The notes below the pieces were generated by a model. That model was not told where the DNA came from and made no database searches. It worked only from the letters and a program-made list of their open reading frames with translations. Below, piece by piece: positions 18,251 to 26,564 of a stretch of DNA of 64,000 nucleotides (position 1 is the stretch's first letter; the number at the start of each line of letters is the position of its first letter). This stretch comes from Burkholderia ambifaria AMMD. Lineage in GTDB: Bacteria; Pseudomonadota; Gammaproteobacteria; Burkholderiales; Burkholderiaceae. The stretch spans positions 2,294,001 to 2,358,000 of the forward strand of contig NC_008391.1 of NCBI RefSeq assembly GCF_000203915.1, given 5' to 3'. Both the position numbers and the translations under genes were made by a program.

Positions 18251-18532
18251 ATGGCTAAGCATTCGCCTTATGCCGTCGTGGTGATTTACGACGAAGACCA
18301 GCAAAGACTTACGGTAAAAGCGGCCGATCCGGACAAGCTCGCGCCGCAATTACAAGGCGTTCTCGAAATGCCGATCCTGTTGGACGAGTTCGACTATCGG
18401 ATAGATGACGAGTTTGCGCGTCGCCTGGGTGCCGCAATGCTGAATCTCATCGCTGCCGGTCAGCCCGGCATCGAGAAATACATGAGTGTGACGCTTGAAC
18501 CTATTCCGAGGCAGGGCGACGGCAGCCGCTGA
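18251..18532 (+). CDS. Unknown protein, paralog A
   Basis: The 93-residue cytoplasmic protein starts MAKHSPYAVVVIYDEDQQRL and has IDDEFARRLGAAMLNLIAAGQPG in the second half. It shares a pattern with the next product (V-x-YDED-x4-T near the start, and I-x-DE-x-ARRLG-x7-AG later), so the two look like diverged tandem duplicates. I do not recognise a family. The gene is less GC-rich than its surroundings, and its last base is the first base of the next frame. An immunity-type or phage-derived protein is possible but not shown. Confidence 0.6.
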   Translation: MAKHSPYAVVVIYDEDQQRLTVKAADPDKLAPQLQGVLEMPILLDEFDYRIDDEFARRLGAAMLNLIAAGQPGIEKYMSVTLEPIPRQGDGSR

Positions 18533-18864
18533 TGCTTGTAGAGGAATGCGACATGAGCAAACCGAGACGCGCAACCATCGTGTTTTATGACGAGGATACC
18601 GAACAGGTTACGTTGTGCACTGTGTTTCGCAAGGACGTGCAGGCCGTGCTTGATCGCGAAATGAATGCAGGCGTCGCCATCACGATTCCGCCGCATGCCG
18701 AACCGAACGACGGGTGCCCGATTACCGATGAGGACGCGCGGCGATTGGGCGGCATGGCACTGCTGATGCAGGCGGGTGTGCATCCTGAATTGCGCGAGCG
18801 GCTTAAATTCGCGGAGGCCGGGTCCGTCGACTGGTCCCCGATTCGGCGTCCGGACGCAGACTGA
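18532..18864 (+). CDS. Unknown protein, paralog B
   Basis: This protein of up to 110 residues (or about 103 from the internal ATG at 18553, MSKPRRATIVFYDEDTEQ) parallels the gene before it, including ITDEDARRLGGMALLMQAGVHPE. GAGGAATG lies before the internal ATG, which may be the real start. The product is cytoplasmic with no signal peptide. The function is unknown. It is the last gene of the small islet, followed by about 280 bp without a gene. Confidence 0.6.
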   Translation: MLVEECDMSKPRRATIVFYDEDTEQVTLCTVFRKDVQAVLDREMNAGVAITIPPHAEPNDGCPITDEDARRLGGMALLMQAGVHPELRERLKFAEAGSVDWSPIRRPDAD

Positions 18865-19144
18865 AGGTTCGGTGCATGAGCCGCTGGATTGCCACGATGA
18901 TCCTGCTAAAGATGCCGATCATCGACTGCCGTCGGTTCCTAGGGTTTGATAGCCAGTCCTATCGTTCGATTCCCTTCACTAGCTCCGGCGTTGAACGGCC
19001 GCGTACCGCACGGGTTGAGCAACGCCCGCGACCACGACCGTACGCTTTTTCCCCGCCTGAAGCACAATCGACCGCGTCATGCATGCGCTGCGCGCGACAG
19101 CGCGCACCGCACCGTCTTCGATTCTTTCGTCAGAGGCACGAATC

Positions 19145-19864
19145 ATGTCATCCCGCACCTATCTCGTTACCGGCGCGTCGCGCGGCATCGGCTTCGCAAC
19201 CAGCACGCTGCTCGCGCGGCGTGGCCATCGCGTCATCGGTCTTGCGCGGCGTACGCAAGGCATCGACTTTCCCGGCGAACTGATCGCGTGCGATCTCGCC
19301 GATATCGACCGGACGGCCGCGACGCTCGCCCGCATCGGCGCATCGGAAGAGATCGACGGCATCGTGAACAACGCGGGCATCGCGTTGCCACAGCCGCTCG
19401 GCAAGGTCGATTTCGCGTCGCTGCAGGCGGTGTTCGACCTCAACGTGCGCGCGGCGATCCAGGTCACGCAGCATTTCGCCGATGCGATGAAGGCACGCGG
19501 ATATGGCCGCATCGTCAACGTATGCAGCCGCGCGATCTTCGGCAGCCTCGATCGCACCGCGTATTCAGCCGCGAAAAGCGCGCTCGTCGGTTGCACGCGT
19601 ACGTGGTCGCTCGAACTCGCCGAGCACGGCGTGACGGTCAACGCGGTCGCGCCGGGCCCGATCGAGACGGAACTGTTTCGCCAGACGCGGCCAGTCGGCA
19701 GCGAAGCCGAACGCAAGGTGCTGGCAACGATTCCCGCACGTCGTCTCGGCACACCGCACGATGTGGCCGCGGCGATCGCGTTCCTGCTGTCCGACGATGC
19801 AGCCTTCGTCACGGGGCAGGTGCTCGCGGTGGATGGCGGCGGCAGCCTCGGCGGACGCAGCTGA
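19145..19864 (+). CDS. SDR family oxidoreductase
   Basis: This 239-residue short-chain dehydrogenase/reductase has TGASRGIGF at the NAD(P) site (about 8-16), NNAG (about 75-78), the catalytic YSAAK (Tyr about 139, Lys about 143) and VNAVAPGPIETELF after the active site. It is close to 3-oxoacyl-ACP-reductase-type SDRs, but the substrate is unknown. An in-frame extension upstream to 19079 is not conserved-looking, and AGAGG precedes ATG 19145. It appears to be a single-gene unit. Confidence 0.9.
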   Translation: MSSRTYLVTGASRGIGFATSTLLARRGHRVIGLARRTQGIDFPGELIACDLADIDRTAATLARIGASEEIDGIVNNAGIALPQPLGKVDFASLQAVFDLNVRAAIQVTQHFADAMKARGYGRIVNVCSRAIFGSLDRTAYSAAKSALVGCTRTWSLELAEHGVTVNAVAPGPIETELFRQTRPVGSEAERKVLATIPARRLGTPHDVAAAIAFLLSDDAAFVTGQVLAVDGGGSLGGRS

Positions 19865-20005
19865 CACAACGCACGCGGCGTGCGTCGTAAAACACGTGCC
19901 GCGCCGCATATTCCCGCACTCCCTTAGCATGTGACGAATCCGACTTTGGGCGCCGCGCAGGCGACGCTAAGATCGCCGATCCCGTAGATCGTGCGCTCAA
20001 CAACA

Positions 20006-21955
20006 ATGAAAAAGCCCGCTTCGCCCTTGCTTGCCTTTCGTTTCCGTGTGGTCTGCGCCGCGATCGCGGGTGCGCTGTCGCTCGCGTCGTGCGGCGGCGT
20101 CGACAGCGATCCGCCGCCGCAGGCCAATGCGACGCCCGCGGCCAAGCGGCCGAACATCCTCTACATCATGGCCGACGATCTCGGCTACTCCGACATCCAT
20201 GCATTCGGCGGCGAGATCAACACGCCGAACCTCGATGCGCTCGTCGCGTCGGGCCGCATCCTGTCGAACCATCACACCGGCACCGTGTGCGCGATCACGC
20301 GCGCGATGCTGATTTCCGGCACCGATCACCACCTCGTCGGCGAAGGCACGATGGGCGTGCCGACCGACGAGCGGCGCGGCCTGCCGGGCTACGAGGGCTA
20401 CCTGAACGACCGCGCGCTGTCGTTCGCACAACTACTGAAGGACGCCGGCTATCACACGTACATCGCGGGCAAGTGGCACATCGGCTCGGGGATCGTCGGC
20501 AGCGCGACGGGCAGCGGGCAGACGCCGGACCAGTGGGGCTTCGAGCGCAGCTACGTGCTGCTCGCCGGCGCCGCGACGAACCACTTCGCGCACGAGCCGG
20601 CCGGCTCGTCGAACTACACGGAGGACGGCCGCTACGTGCAGCCCGGCCAGCCCGGACAGCCGGGCGGCGCGGGCGGCAATCCGGCCGTGTTCTACTCGAC
20701 GGACTTCTATACGCAGAAGCTGATCGCGTACATCGATTCGAACAAGCGGGACGGCAAGCCGTTCTTCGCGTACGCGGCCTACACGTCGCCGCACTGGCCG
20801 CTGCAGGTGCCGGAGCCGTGGCTGCACAAGTACGCGGGCGTGTACGACGCCGGCTACGACGCGATCCGCAACGCGCGCATCGCACGGCAGAAGGCGCTCG
20901 GTCTGATTCCGGCCGACTTCAGGCCGTTCGACGGCCTGCCCGAAACGACGTCGGCGTCGCCGGCAACGGCGAACAACGGCACCGCGAACGCGAAGTACAT
21001 CAGCGCCGTGCATTCGGCCGCCGACGGCTATACCGACTACGGCACCGGCAAGGTCGACAAGCTGTGGGCGAGCCTGAGCCCGGCCGAGCGCCGTGCCCAG
21101 GCGCGCTACATGGAGATCTACGCGGGGATGGTCGAGAACCTCGACTACAACATCGGCCTGCTGATCCAGCACCTGAAGGACATCGGCGAATACGACAACA
21201 CGTTCATCATGTTCCAGTCGGACAACGGCGCGGAAGGCTGGCCGATCGACTCGGGCGCGGACCCGACGGCGACCGACACCGCGAACGGCCAGGAGCCGAT
21301 CTACTCGACCCTCGGCACCGACAACGGCAAGCAGAACGCGCAGCGGCTGCAATACGGGCTGCGCTGGGCCGAAGTGAGCGCGGCGCCGTTCCGGCTCACG
21401 AAGGGCTATTCGGGCGAAGGCGGCGTGTCGACGCCGACGATCGTGCGCCTGCCCGGACAGACGCAGCAGTTGCCGACGCTGCGCGCGTTCACGCACGTGA
21501 CCGACAACACGGCGACGTTCCTCGCGCTCGCGGGCGTCACGCCGCCGTCGCAGCCGGCGCCGCCGCTCGTGAACACGCTCACCGGCATCGACCAGAACAA
21601 GGGCAAGGTCGTCTACAACAACCGCTACGTGTATCCGGTGACGGGCCAGTCGCTGCTGCCGGTGCTGACCGGCTCGGCGACGGGTGACGTGCATACGGCG
21701 CCGTTCGGCGACGAAGCCTACGGCCGCGCGTACCTGCGCAGCGCCGACGGTCGCTGGAAGGCGTTGTGGACCGAGCCGCCGCTCGGCCCGCTCGATGGTC
21801 ACTGGCAGCTGTACGACCTCGCTACGGATCGCGGCGAGACGACCGACGTATCCGCGCAGAACCCGTCGGTGATCGGCACGCTGGTCGACCAGTGGAAGAC
21901 CTACATGAGCAACGTCGGCGGCGTCGAGCCGTTGCGTCCGCGCGGCTACTACTGA
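20006..21955 (+). CDS. Lipoprotein arylsulfatase
   Basis: This 649-residue type I sulfatase has a lipoprotein signal (lipobox LASC, Cys about 29, with Gly at +2, so outer-membrane sorting is likely). The metal-binding NILYIMADDLGYSD (about 50-63) and the NHHTGTVCAITRAMLISG active-site region (about 88-106) follow. The formylglycine motif is CAITR (Cys95, Arg99) rather than C-x-P/A-x-R, with Ile in place of Pro. TYIAGKWHIG and IMFQSDNGAEGWPID further on are also typical. It would release sulfate from organic sulfate esters outside the cytoplasm. It leads a three-gene operon with its presumed maturase (10-bp gap) and a binding protein. Confidence 0.9.
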   Translation: MKKPASPLLAFRFRVVCAAIAGALSLASCGGVDSDPPPQANATPAAKRPNILYIMADDLGYSDIHAFGGEINTPNLDALVASGRILSNHHTGTVCAITRAMLISGTDHHLVGEGTMGVPTDERRGLPGYEGYLNDRALSFAQLLKDAGYHTYIAGKWHIGSGIVGSATGSGQTPDQWGFERSYVLLAGAATNHFAHEPAGSSNYTEDGRYVQPGQPGQPGGAGGNPAVFYSTDFYTQKLIAYIDSNKRDGKPFFAYAAYTSPHWPLQVPEPWLHKYAGVYDAGYDAIRNARIARQKALGLIPADFRPFDGLPETTSASPATANNGTANAKYISAVHSAADGYTDYGTGKVDKLWASLSPAERRAQARYMEIYAGMVENLDYNIGLLIQHLKDIGEYDNTFIMFQSDNGAEGWPIDSGADPTATDTANGQEPIYSTLGTDNGKQNAQRLQYGLRWAEVSAAPFRLTKGYSGEGGVSTPTIVRLPGQTQQLPTLRAFTHVTDNTATFLALAGVTPPSQPAPPLVNTLTGIDQNKGKVVYNNRYVYPVTGQSLLPVLTGSATGDVHTAPFGDEAYGRAYLRSADGRWKALWTEPPLGPLDGHWQLYDLATDRGETTDVSAQNPSVIGTLVDQWKTYMSNVGGVEPLRPRGYY

Positions 21956-21965
21956 GGACGACACG

Positions 21966-23015
21966 ATGCGGTTGCGCTTCTGGACGCTCGGCGCGGCGCT
22001 CGCGGCCACGCTGTTCGCGGCTGCGTTCGCAGCCGGCTATGCGAGCCCGTCGACGTCGCCCGCCGGCGCCTTCGACGACGCTAATCGCGGCCGCCCGCTC
22101 GCGCCGCTCGGCTCGGAGCGGCAGTGCGAGCGCTACTCGGGCCTGCCCGCGGCGTGGCGCGACGACCCGAAGGCCGGGATGGTGCACCTGAGCGGCGGCG
22201 CGTTCGTGTTCGGCAGCACGCGCGGTTATGCGGACGAGCGTCCGGTCGGCGACGGCAGGACGCGCGTCGGCGGCTTCTGGATCGACCAGACCGACGTGAC
22301 GATCGCGCAGTTCGCCGCCTTCGTGAAGGCGACCGGTTACGTGACCGAAGCCGAGCAGCAGGGCGGCGCGGCGGTGTTTCACGTGCCGACGCGCGACGAG
22401 TTGAATGCACGTGACCTCGCGTGGTGGAGCTGGGTGAAGGGCGCGTCGTGGCGGCAGCCGCGCGGCCCGGGCAGCAGCGTCGATGGGCTCGGCAACCTGC
22501 CCGTCACGCTCGTCACGCAGCGCGACGCGCTCGCGTATGCGCACTGGCTCGGCCGCGATCTGCCGACCGAAGCCGAATGGGAATACGCGGGCAAGGCTGG
22601 CCGCGACGACGCGTCGCTCGATGCCGCGCCGCGCGACGCGCAGGGCAAGCCGGCCGCGAACTACTGGCAGGGTGCGTTCCCGGTGCTCGATACGGCCGAG
22701 GACGGCCATGCGGGCCTGGCGCCGGTCGGCTGCTACGCGGCGAACGGCTTTCACCTGTACGACATGATCGGCAACGCGTGGGAATGGACGAAGGACGCGT
22801 ACACGGGCCCGCATCAGTCGCACACGAACGGCGACACGGCGGCCGTGGCGCCGCCGACACGACGGCACGACACGCCGATGGTGATCAAGGGCGGCTCGTT
22901 CCTGTGCTCGCGCGATTACTGCGTGCGCTATCGCGCGTCGTCGCGCGAGCAGCAGGAAGCCGATCTTGGCGCGTCGCATATCGGATTCCGCACGATTCTG
23001 AGGGATGCATCGTGA
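21966..23015 (+). CDS. Exported formylglycine-generating enzyme-like protein
   Basis: This 349-residue SUMF1/FGE-sulfatase-domain protein oxidises a sulfatase cysteine to formylglycine. It retains the two active cysteines in LCSRDYCVRYRASSREQ (Cys about 314 and 319, matching the human FGE pair) and the ending LGASHIGFR. FGE-core motifs such as LPTEAEWEYAGKAG, DMIGNAWEWTKDAY and VIKGGSF are present. Unusually, an N-terminal hydrophobic segment (about 7-27) predicts export or membrane anchoring. GAGGACG before the start and the 10-bp gap couple it to the sulfatase gene. The next start (GTG) overlaps its stop by 4 bp. Confidence 0.9.
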   Translation: MRLRFWTLGAALAATLFAAAFAAGYASPSTSPAGAFDDANRGRPLAPLGSERQCERYSGLPAAWRDDPKAGMVHLSGGAFVFGSTRGYADERPVGDGRTRVGGFWIDQTDVTIAQFAAFVKATGYVTEAEQQGGAAVFHVPTRDELNARDLAWWSWVKGASWRQPRGPGSSVDGLGNLPVTLVTQRDALAYAHWLGRDLPTEAEWEYAGKAGRDDASLDAAPRDAQGKPAANYWQGAFPVLDTAEDGHAGLAPVGCYAANGFHLYDMIGNAWEWTKDAYTGPHQSHTNGDTAAVAPPTRRHDTPMVIKGGSFLCSRDYCVRYRASSREQQEADLGASHIGFRTILRDAS

Positions 23016-23821
23016 AACGCGTCGCGCATTGCATTGCCGTGTGGCTGGCCGTTGTATGCGGCGCCGCTCATCCAGGTTGGGCTGTTGCCGCGGAAACCAT
23101 CACGCGCACGGTGCGCGTCGGCGTGACGCACGGCGTGCATGCGGAGATCCTCGACGCGGTGAAGCGCGTCGCCGCCACGCGCGGGCTCGATGTCGACGTC
23201 GTCGAATTCGACGACGCGTCGCGCATCGATGCCGCGCTTGCGGACGGCAAGATCGACGCGGCGAGCTTCGAGGATGCACAGCGCCTCGCCGCCACCTGCA
23301 CGGCGAAAGGCTACGCGCTGAGCGCCGTCGCGCCGACCGTCACGCTGCCGATGGCGCTTTATTCTCGCAAGCTGAGGAGTCTGAACGAACTGCTGCCCGG
23401 CGCGACGGTCGCGATCCCGGCCGATCCGCGCGGGATGGCGCGCGCGCTCGTGCTGCTGCAGAACGACACCCTGGTGACGCTGCGCGCGAAGGCCGGCCTG
23501 CATGCGACGCTGCGCGACGTGACCGGCAACCGGCTCGCGCTGAAATTCGTTGCGCTGCGTCGCGACCGGCTCCATGCGGCGCTCGACTCGGCCGCGTTCG
23601 TCGCGATCGACAGCGACGACGCCACGCGCATGGGCCTGCAACCGGCGCGCGACAGCATCAACCTCGAGGACGCGCGCTCGCCGTATGCGAACGTGCTGAC
23701 CGTGCGCGACGCCGATCGCACGAAGCCGTGGGTCGCGCAACTCGTCGCGGCGTATCACTCGGACGACGTCGCGCATTTCATCCTGACGCGCTACCAGGAC
23801 TCGGTGCGGCGGCCGTGGTAG
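23012..23821 (+). CDS. NlpA/MetQ-family substrate-binding protein
   Basis: This 269-residue protein has a signal peptide (to about residue 27) and the NlpA/MetQ fold pattern: VRVGVTHGVHAEILDAVKRVA, IDAASFEDAQRL, APTVTLPMALYSRKLRSLNEL, ATVAIPADPRG and DARSPYANVLTVRD. MetQ members bind methionine for ABC uptake. No lipobox is seen, so it may be soluble, and no permease or ATPase lies nearby. The GTG start overlaps the FGE stop (GTGA). Its presence suggests sensing or uptake of a sulfur compound linked to the sulfatase, which is inference. Confidence 0.85.
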   Translation: MKRVAHCIAVWLAVVCGAAHPGWAVAAETITRTVRVGVTHGVHAEILDAVKRVAATRGLDVDVVEFDDASRIDAALADGKIDAASFEDAQRLAATCTAKGYALSAVAPTVTLPMALYSRKLRSLNELLPGATVAIPADPRGMARALVLLQNDTLVTLRAKAGLHATLRDVTGNRLALKFVALRRDRLHAALDSAAFVAIDSDDATRMGLQPARDSINLEDARSPYANVLTVRDADRTKPWVAQLVAAYHSDDVAHFILTRYQDSVRRPW

Positions 23822-24077
23822 ACGACTACCGTCTCGCGTGCAATGCGTGCGGCCGCTACTGCAACAGCGCGCCGACGCTGTCGTTGCGCGAACGGTTCCG
23901 ACATCGGCATCGCTTCGTCGGCGCACTGACGGTGCCGACCGCCACGTCTGCCACCCGCACGAATGCGCCATGCACCAACGCGTGGCTCGACGCCGTCACG
24001 CTCACCGCGTGAGGAAAGCGGCACGCGATGCGTGCCTTACACTTGACGCTCTTTCAATCGTCTCCGACGGAGCGCGC

Positions 24078-24404
24078 ATGTACGCATCGACCTTCATTTT
24101 CCGCGCCGGGCAATACGACGACGAATTCCATCGGCTCGACCGGCAGATCGCCGACATGGCGCGTGCGACACCCGGCTATCTCGGCGAGGAAACCTGGGAG
24201 AACGCGGAAGCCGGGCTGATCCAGAACGTCTACTACTGGGAATCCGAGGCGGCGCTGCAGCAGCTGATCCAGCACCCCGCGCATCGGGAAGCGAAGGCGA
24301 AGCAGGCGCGCTGGCTGGACGGTTATCGCGTGGTGATCTCGCAGGTGCTGCGCGAGTACGGCGACGGCAAGCTCGCGCAACCGCATGCGGGGCAGCCCGC
24401 GTGA
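24078..24404 (+). CDS. ABM-domain (antibiotic biosynthesis monooxygenase-like) protein
   Basis: The 108-residue protein starts MYASTFIFRAGQYDDEFHRL and follows the ABM ferredoxin-like fold: PGYLGEETWENAEAGLIQNVYYWESEAALQQL and an HPAHREAKAKQARW segment. ABM proteins include small monooxygenases and haem-degrading enzymes, but many are of unknown role. A GGAG element precedes the ATG. It stands alone between the sulfatase operon and the convergent LysR gene. Confidence 0.85.
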   Translation: MYASTFIFRAGQYDDEFHRLDRQIADMARATPGYLGEETWENAEAGLIQNVYYWESEAALQQLIQHPAHREAKAKQARWLDGYRVVISQVLREYGDGKLAQPHAGQPA

Positions 24405-24466
24405 GTTGAGCGCCGCATCGGCGCGTCGGGCGTTATGCGCGAACCGCAGCGCATCGGCGCACCGCG

Positions 24467-25399
24467 TCAAAGCGCCTCGACCAGCAACCGGTTGCTCTTT
24501 TCGCAGTACTCGTGACACGCGGCGCGCGCGGCGATCGATGCGCCGTGCACGAACTTCGGCGCGTCGGCGCGGCGCGACATCGACACGACGATCGACGGCG
24601 GCGACGGCTGCAGCGGCAGCTCGACGACCTCGCCGCTCGCGATCAGCGCATCGACGAACAGCACCGGAATCGCGGCGACGCCGAAGCCGTCGCGCACGAG
24701 CTGCACGATCACCGATATCGACGGCGAGCCGGTGATGCGCGTCTCCGACAGCGGCACGCCATGCGCGTGCGCGAGCGTGCGCACGATGTCCTCGAGCGCG
24801 CGGTGCGGCGCGGTACCGCGCCCGTAGGTGAGGATCGGCTGGCGCAGCACCTGGCGCGCGAGGCCCGTGCGCGTGGTCGGCAGCAGCCCCGCGCGCGCGA
24901 TCCAGCGCACCGGATAATTCGCGAGCGCGTCGCAGACGACCGACGCCTCGTCGCTGCCCTCCACCCGAATGATCAGATCGAGCTCGCCGGCCATCAGCCG
25001 GCGCTGCAGCACGACGCTGACGTCGACGGTCAGGTCGACCTCCAGTTGCGGATAGTCGGCGGCGAGGCGGCGCAGATAGTGCGGCAGCCAGCTGTGCACG
25101 ACCGTCTCGATCACGCCGAGCCGCAGCTTGCCGCGCAGCGCGCTTTCGCCGGCCGCGGCGGCCTGCAGCTCGTGCGTCGCCTCGACGACGGCCTTCGCAT
25201 AGCCGAGCAGATACTCGCCGTTCGGCGTGAGCCGGAACTCGCGGCTGTCGCGATCGACGAGCACGGTCTGCAATTCATCCTCGAGCGCCTTCAGGCGCTG
25301 CGAGATCGCTGCCGGCGTCGCGTGCAGCGCGGTGGCCGTCGTGCGGAAGTTGCGCAGCTTCGCGAGCGTGACGAAGGTTTCGAGAAAACGCGTGTTCAT
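24467..25399 (-). CDS. LysR family transcriptional regulator
   Basis: This 310-residue protein has the N-terminal LysR helix-turn-helix (about 2-60, FLETFVTLAKLRNFRTTATALHATPAAISQRLKALEDEL) and a type 2 periplasmic-binding-fold effector domain (about 90-295). It is divergent from the DUF1445/MFS/oxoprolinase unit and is the likely regulator of that set. The intergenic 25400-25604 is AT-richer with short A/T runs, suitable for divergent promoters. The effector is unknown, possibly 5-oxoproline or a related compound. Confidence 0.9.
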   Translation of the reverse strand: MNTRFLETFVTLAKLRNFRTTATALHATPAAISQRLKALEDELQTVLVDRDSREFRLTPNGEYLLGYAKAVVEATHELQAAAAGESALRGKLRLGVIETVVHSWLPHYLRRLAADYPQLEVDLTVDVSVVLQRRLMAGELDLIIRVEGSDEASVVCDALANYPVRWIARAGLLPTTRTGLARQVLRQPILTYGRGTAPHRALEDIVRTLAHAHGVPLSETRITGSPSISVIVQLVRDGFGVAAIPVLFVDALIASGEVVELPLQPSPPSIVVSMSRRADAPKFVHGASIAARAACHEYCEKSNRLLVEAL

Positions 25400-25604
25400 G
25401 GCGGTCGGCGGGACGGTGGACGCGCAGCATGCCGGTGAAGAAAAATGAACGGGACCGGGGAAAACCCGGAGATGCGTTAAGAAATTCTATACACCGGGCG
25501 CAAAAAAACTCGTTGGCAGCCAATTTTTTTCTTTTCTATTCTTCGCCGTAACCGCTGACGCAACTGCGTGAGCCCGACAACATCCCCGATCGCCGACCAC
25601 CATC

Positions 25605-26378
25605 ATGACGCCTTCCGAATTCCGCCAGTCCGTACGCAGCGGCGCGTTCCGCCAGCCGACCGCCGGCCAGTGCGGCCCGTTCGCGCAAGCGAATCTCGCG
25701 ATCCTGCCCAACGCGTATGCGCACGATTTCCTGCGCTTTTGTCAGGCGAACCCGAAGGCGTGCCCGCTGCTGGGCGTCGGCGAGCCGGGCGCGTTCCGGC
25801 TGGACGTGCTCGGCGAGGATCTCGACATCCGCACCGACGTGCCGAGCTACAACGTCTACCGCGACGGCCGCCTGACCGAGCGGGTCGAATCGCTCGAGGC
25901 GCTGTGGCGCGACGATTTCGTCGTATTCGCGATCGGCTGCTCGTTCTCGTTCGAGGACATGCTCGCGCGTGAAGGCATCGCGCTGCGCCATATCGAAGAG
26001 GGTCGCAACGTGCCGATGTACCGCACGTCGATCCCGAACCGCCGCGCGGGAATCTTCGGCGGCCAGCTGGTCGTGTCGATGCGGCCGCTGCGCGGCGCGG
26101 ACGCGATCCGCGCGGTGCAGATCACGAGCCGGTTCCCGGGCGTGCACGGTGCGCCGGTCCATATCGGCCATCCGCTTGAGTTGGGCATCGCCGATCTCGG
26201 CACGCCCGATTTCGGCGACGCGGTGACGGTGCGCGACGGCGAGCTGCCGGTGTTCTGGGCGTGCGGCGTGACGCCGCAAACCGCGCTGATGGAAGCGAAG
26301 CTGCCGCTCGCGATCGCGCATACGCCCGGCTACATGCTGATGACCGACATCACGAACGCGTCGCTGGCCGTGTTCTGA
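25605..26378 (+). CDS. DUF1445 protein (D-glutamate cyclase-like putative hydro-lyase)
   Basis: The 257-residue protein matches the UPF0317/DUF1445 pattern: [75 protein letters not shown] and the [34 protein letters not shown] ending. DUF1445 is also part of the animal D-glutamate cyclase DGLUCY, which makes 5-oxo-D-proline. The gene opens a unit with an MFS transporter and 5-oxoprolinase, so a role in 5-oxoproline or glutamate metabolism is plausible. It is divergent from the LysR gene. Catalysis by the bacterial proteins is poorly defined. Confidence 0.88.
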   Translation: MTPSEFRQSVRSGAFRQPTAGQCGPFAQANLAILPNAYAHDFLRFCQANPKACPLLGVGEPGAFRLDVLGEDLDIRTDVPSYNVYRDGRLTERVESLEALWRDDFVVFAIGCSFSFEDMLAREGIALRHIEEGRNVPMYRTSIPNRRAGIFGGQLVVSMRPLRGADAIRAVQITSRFPGVHGAPVHIGHPLELGIADLGTPDFGDAVTVRDGELPVFWACGVTPQTALMEAKLPLAIAHTPGYMLMTDITNASLAVF

Positions 26379-26564
26379 CCGGTCGGCACCCGCGGCCTGT
26401 ACGGCCGCCGGTCCGGCCCCGCCGCGGCGGCAGACGATTCGCCCGCCCGGCCTCAGCGCGCAGCCGCGGCTGATGAATCGCGACGCACACACGACACGCG
26501 CACCACACGCACCACACGCACCACAAGCCCGGCATTGACCGCACATTTCGACAGGAGCTTCACC

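Noticed and set aside
18865-19144. Possible gene in the gap before the SDR gene
   Set aside because: The frames here have no ribosome binding site or consistent protein-like sequence, and the extension of the SDR frame upstream is not family-like.
20432-22009. 525-codon minus-strand frame opposite the sulfatase
   Set aside because: Arg/Val-rich shadow frame. The lipoprotein signal and catalytic motifs lie on the plus strand.
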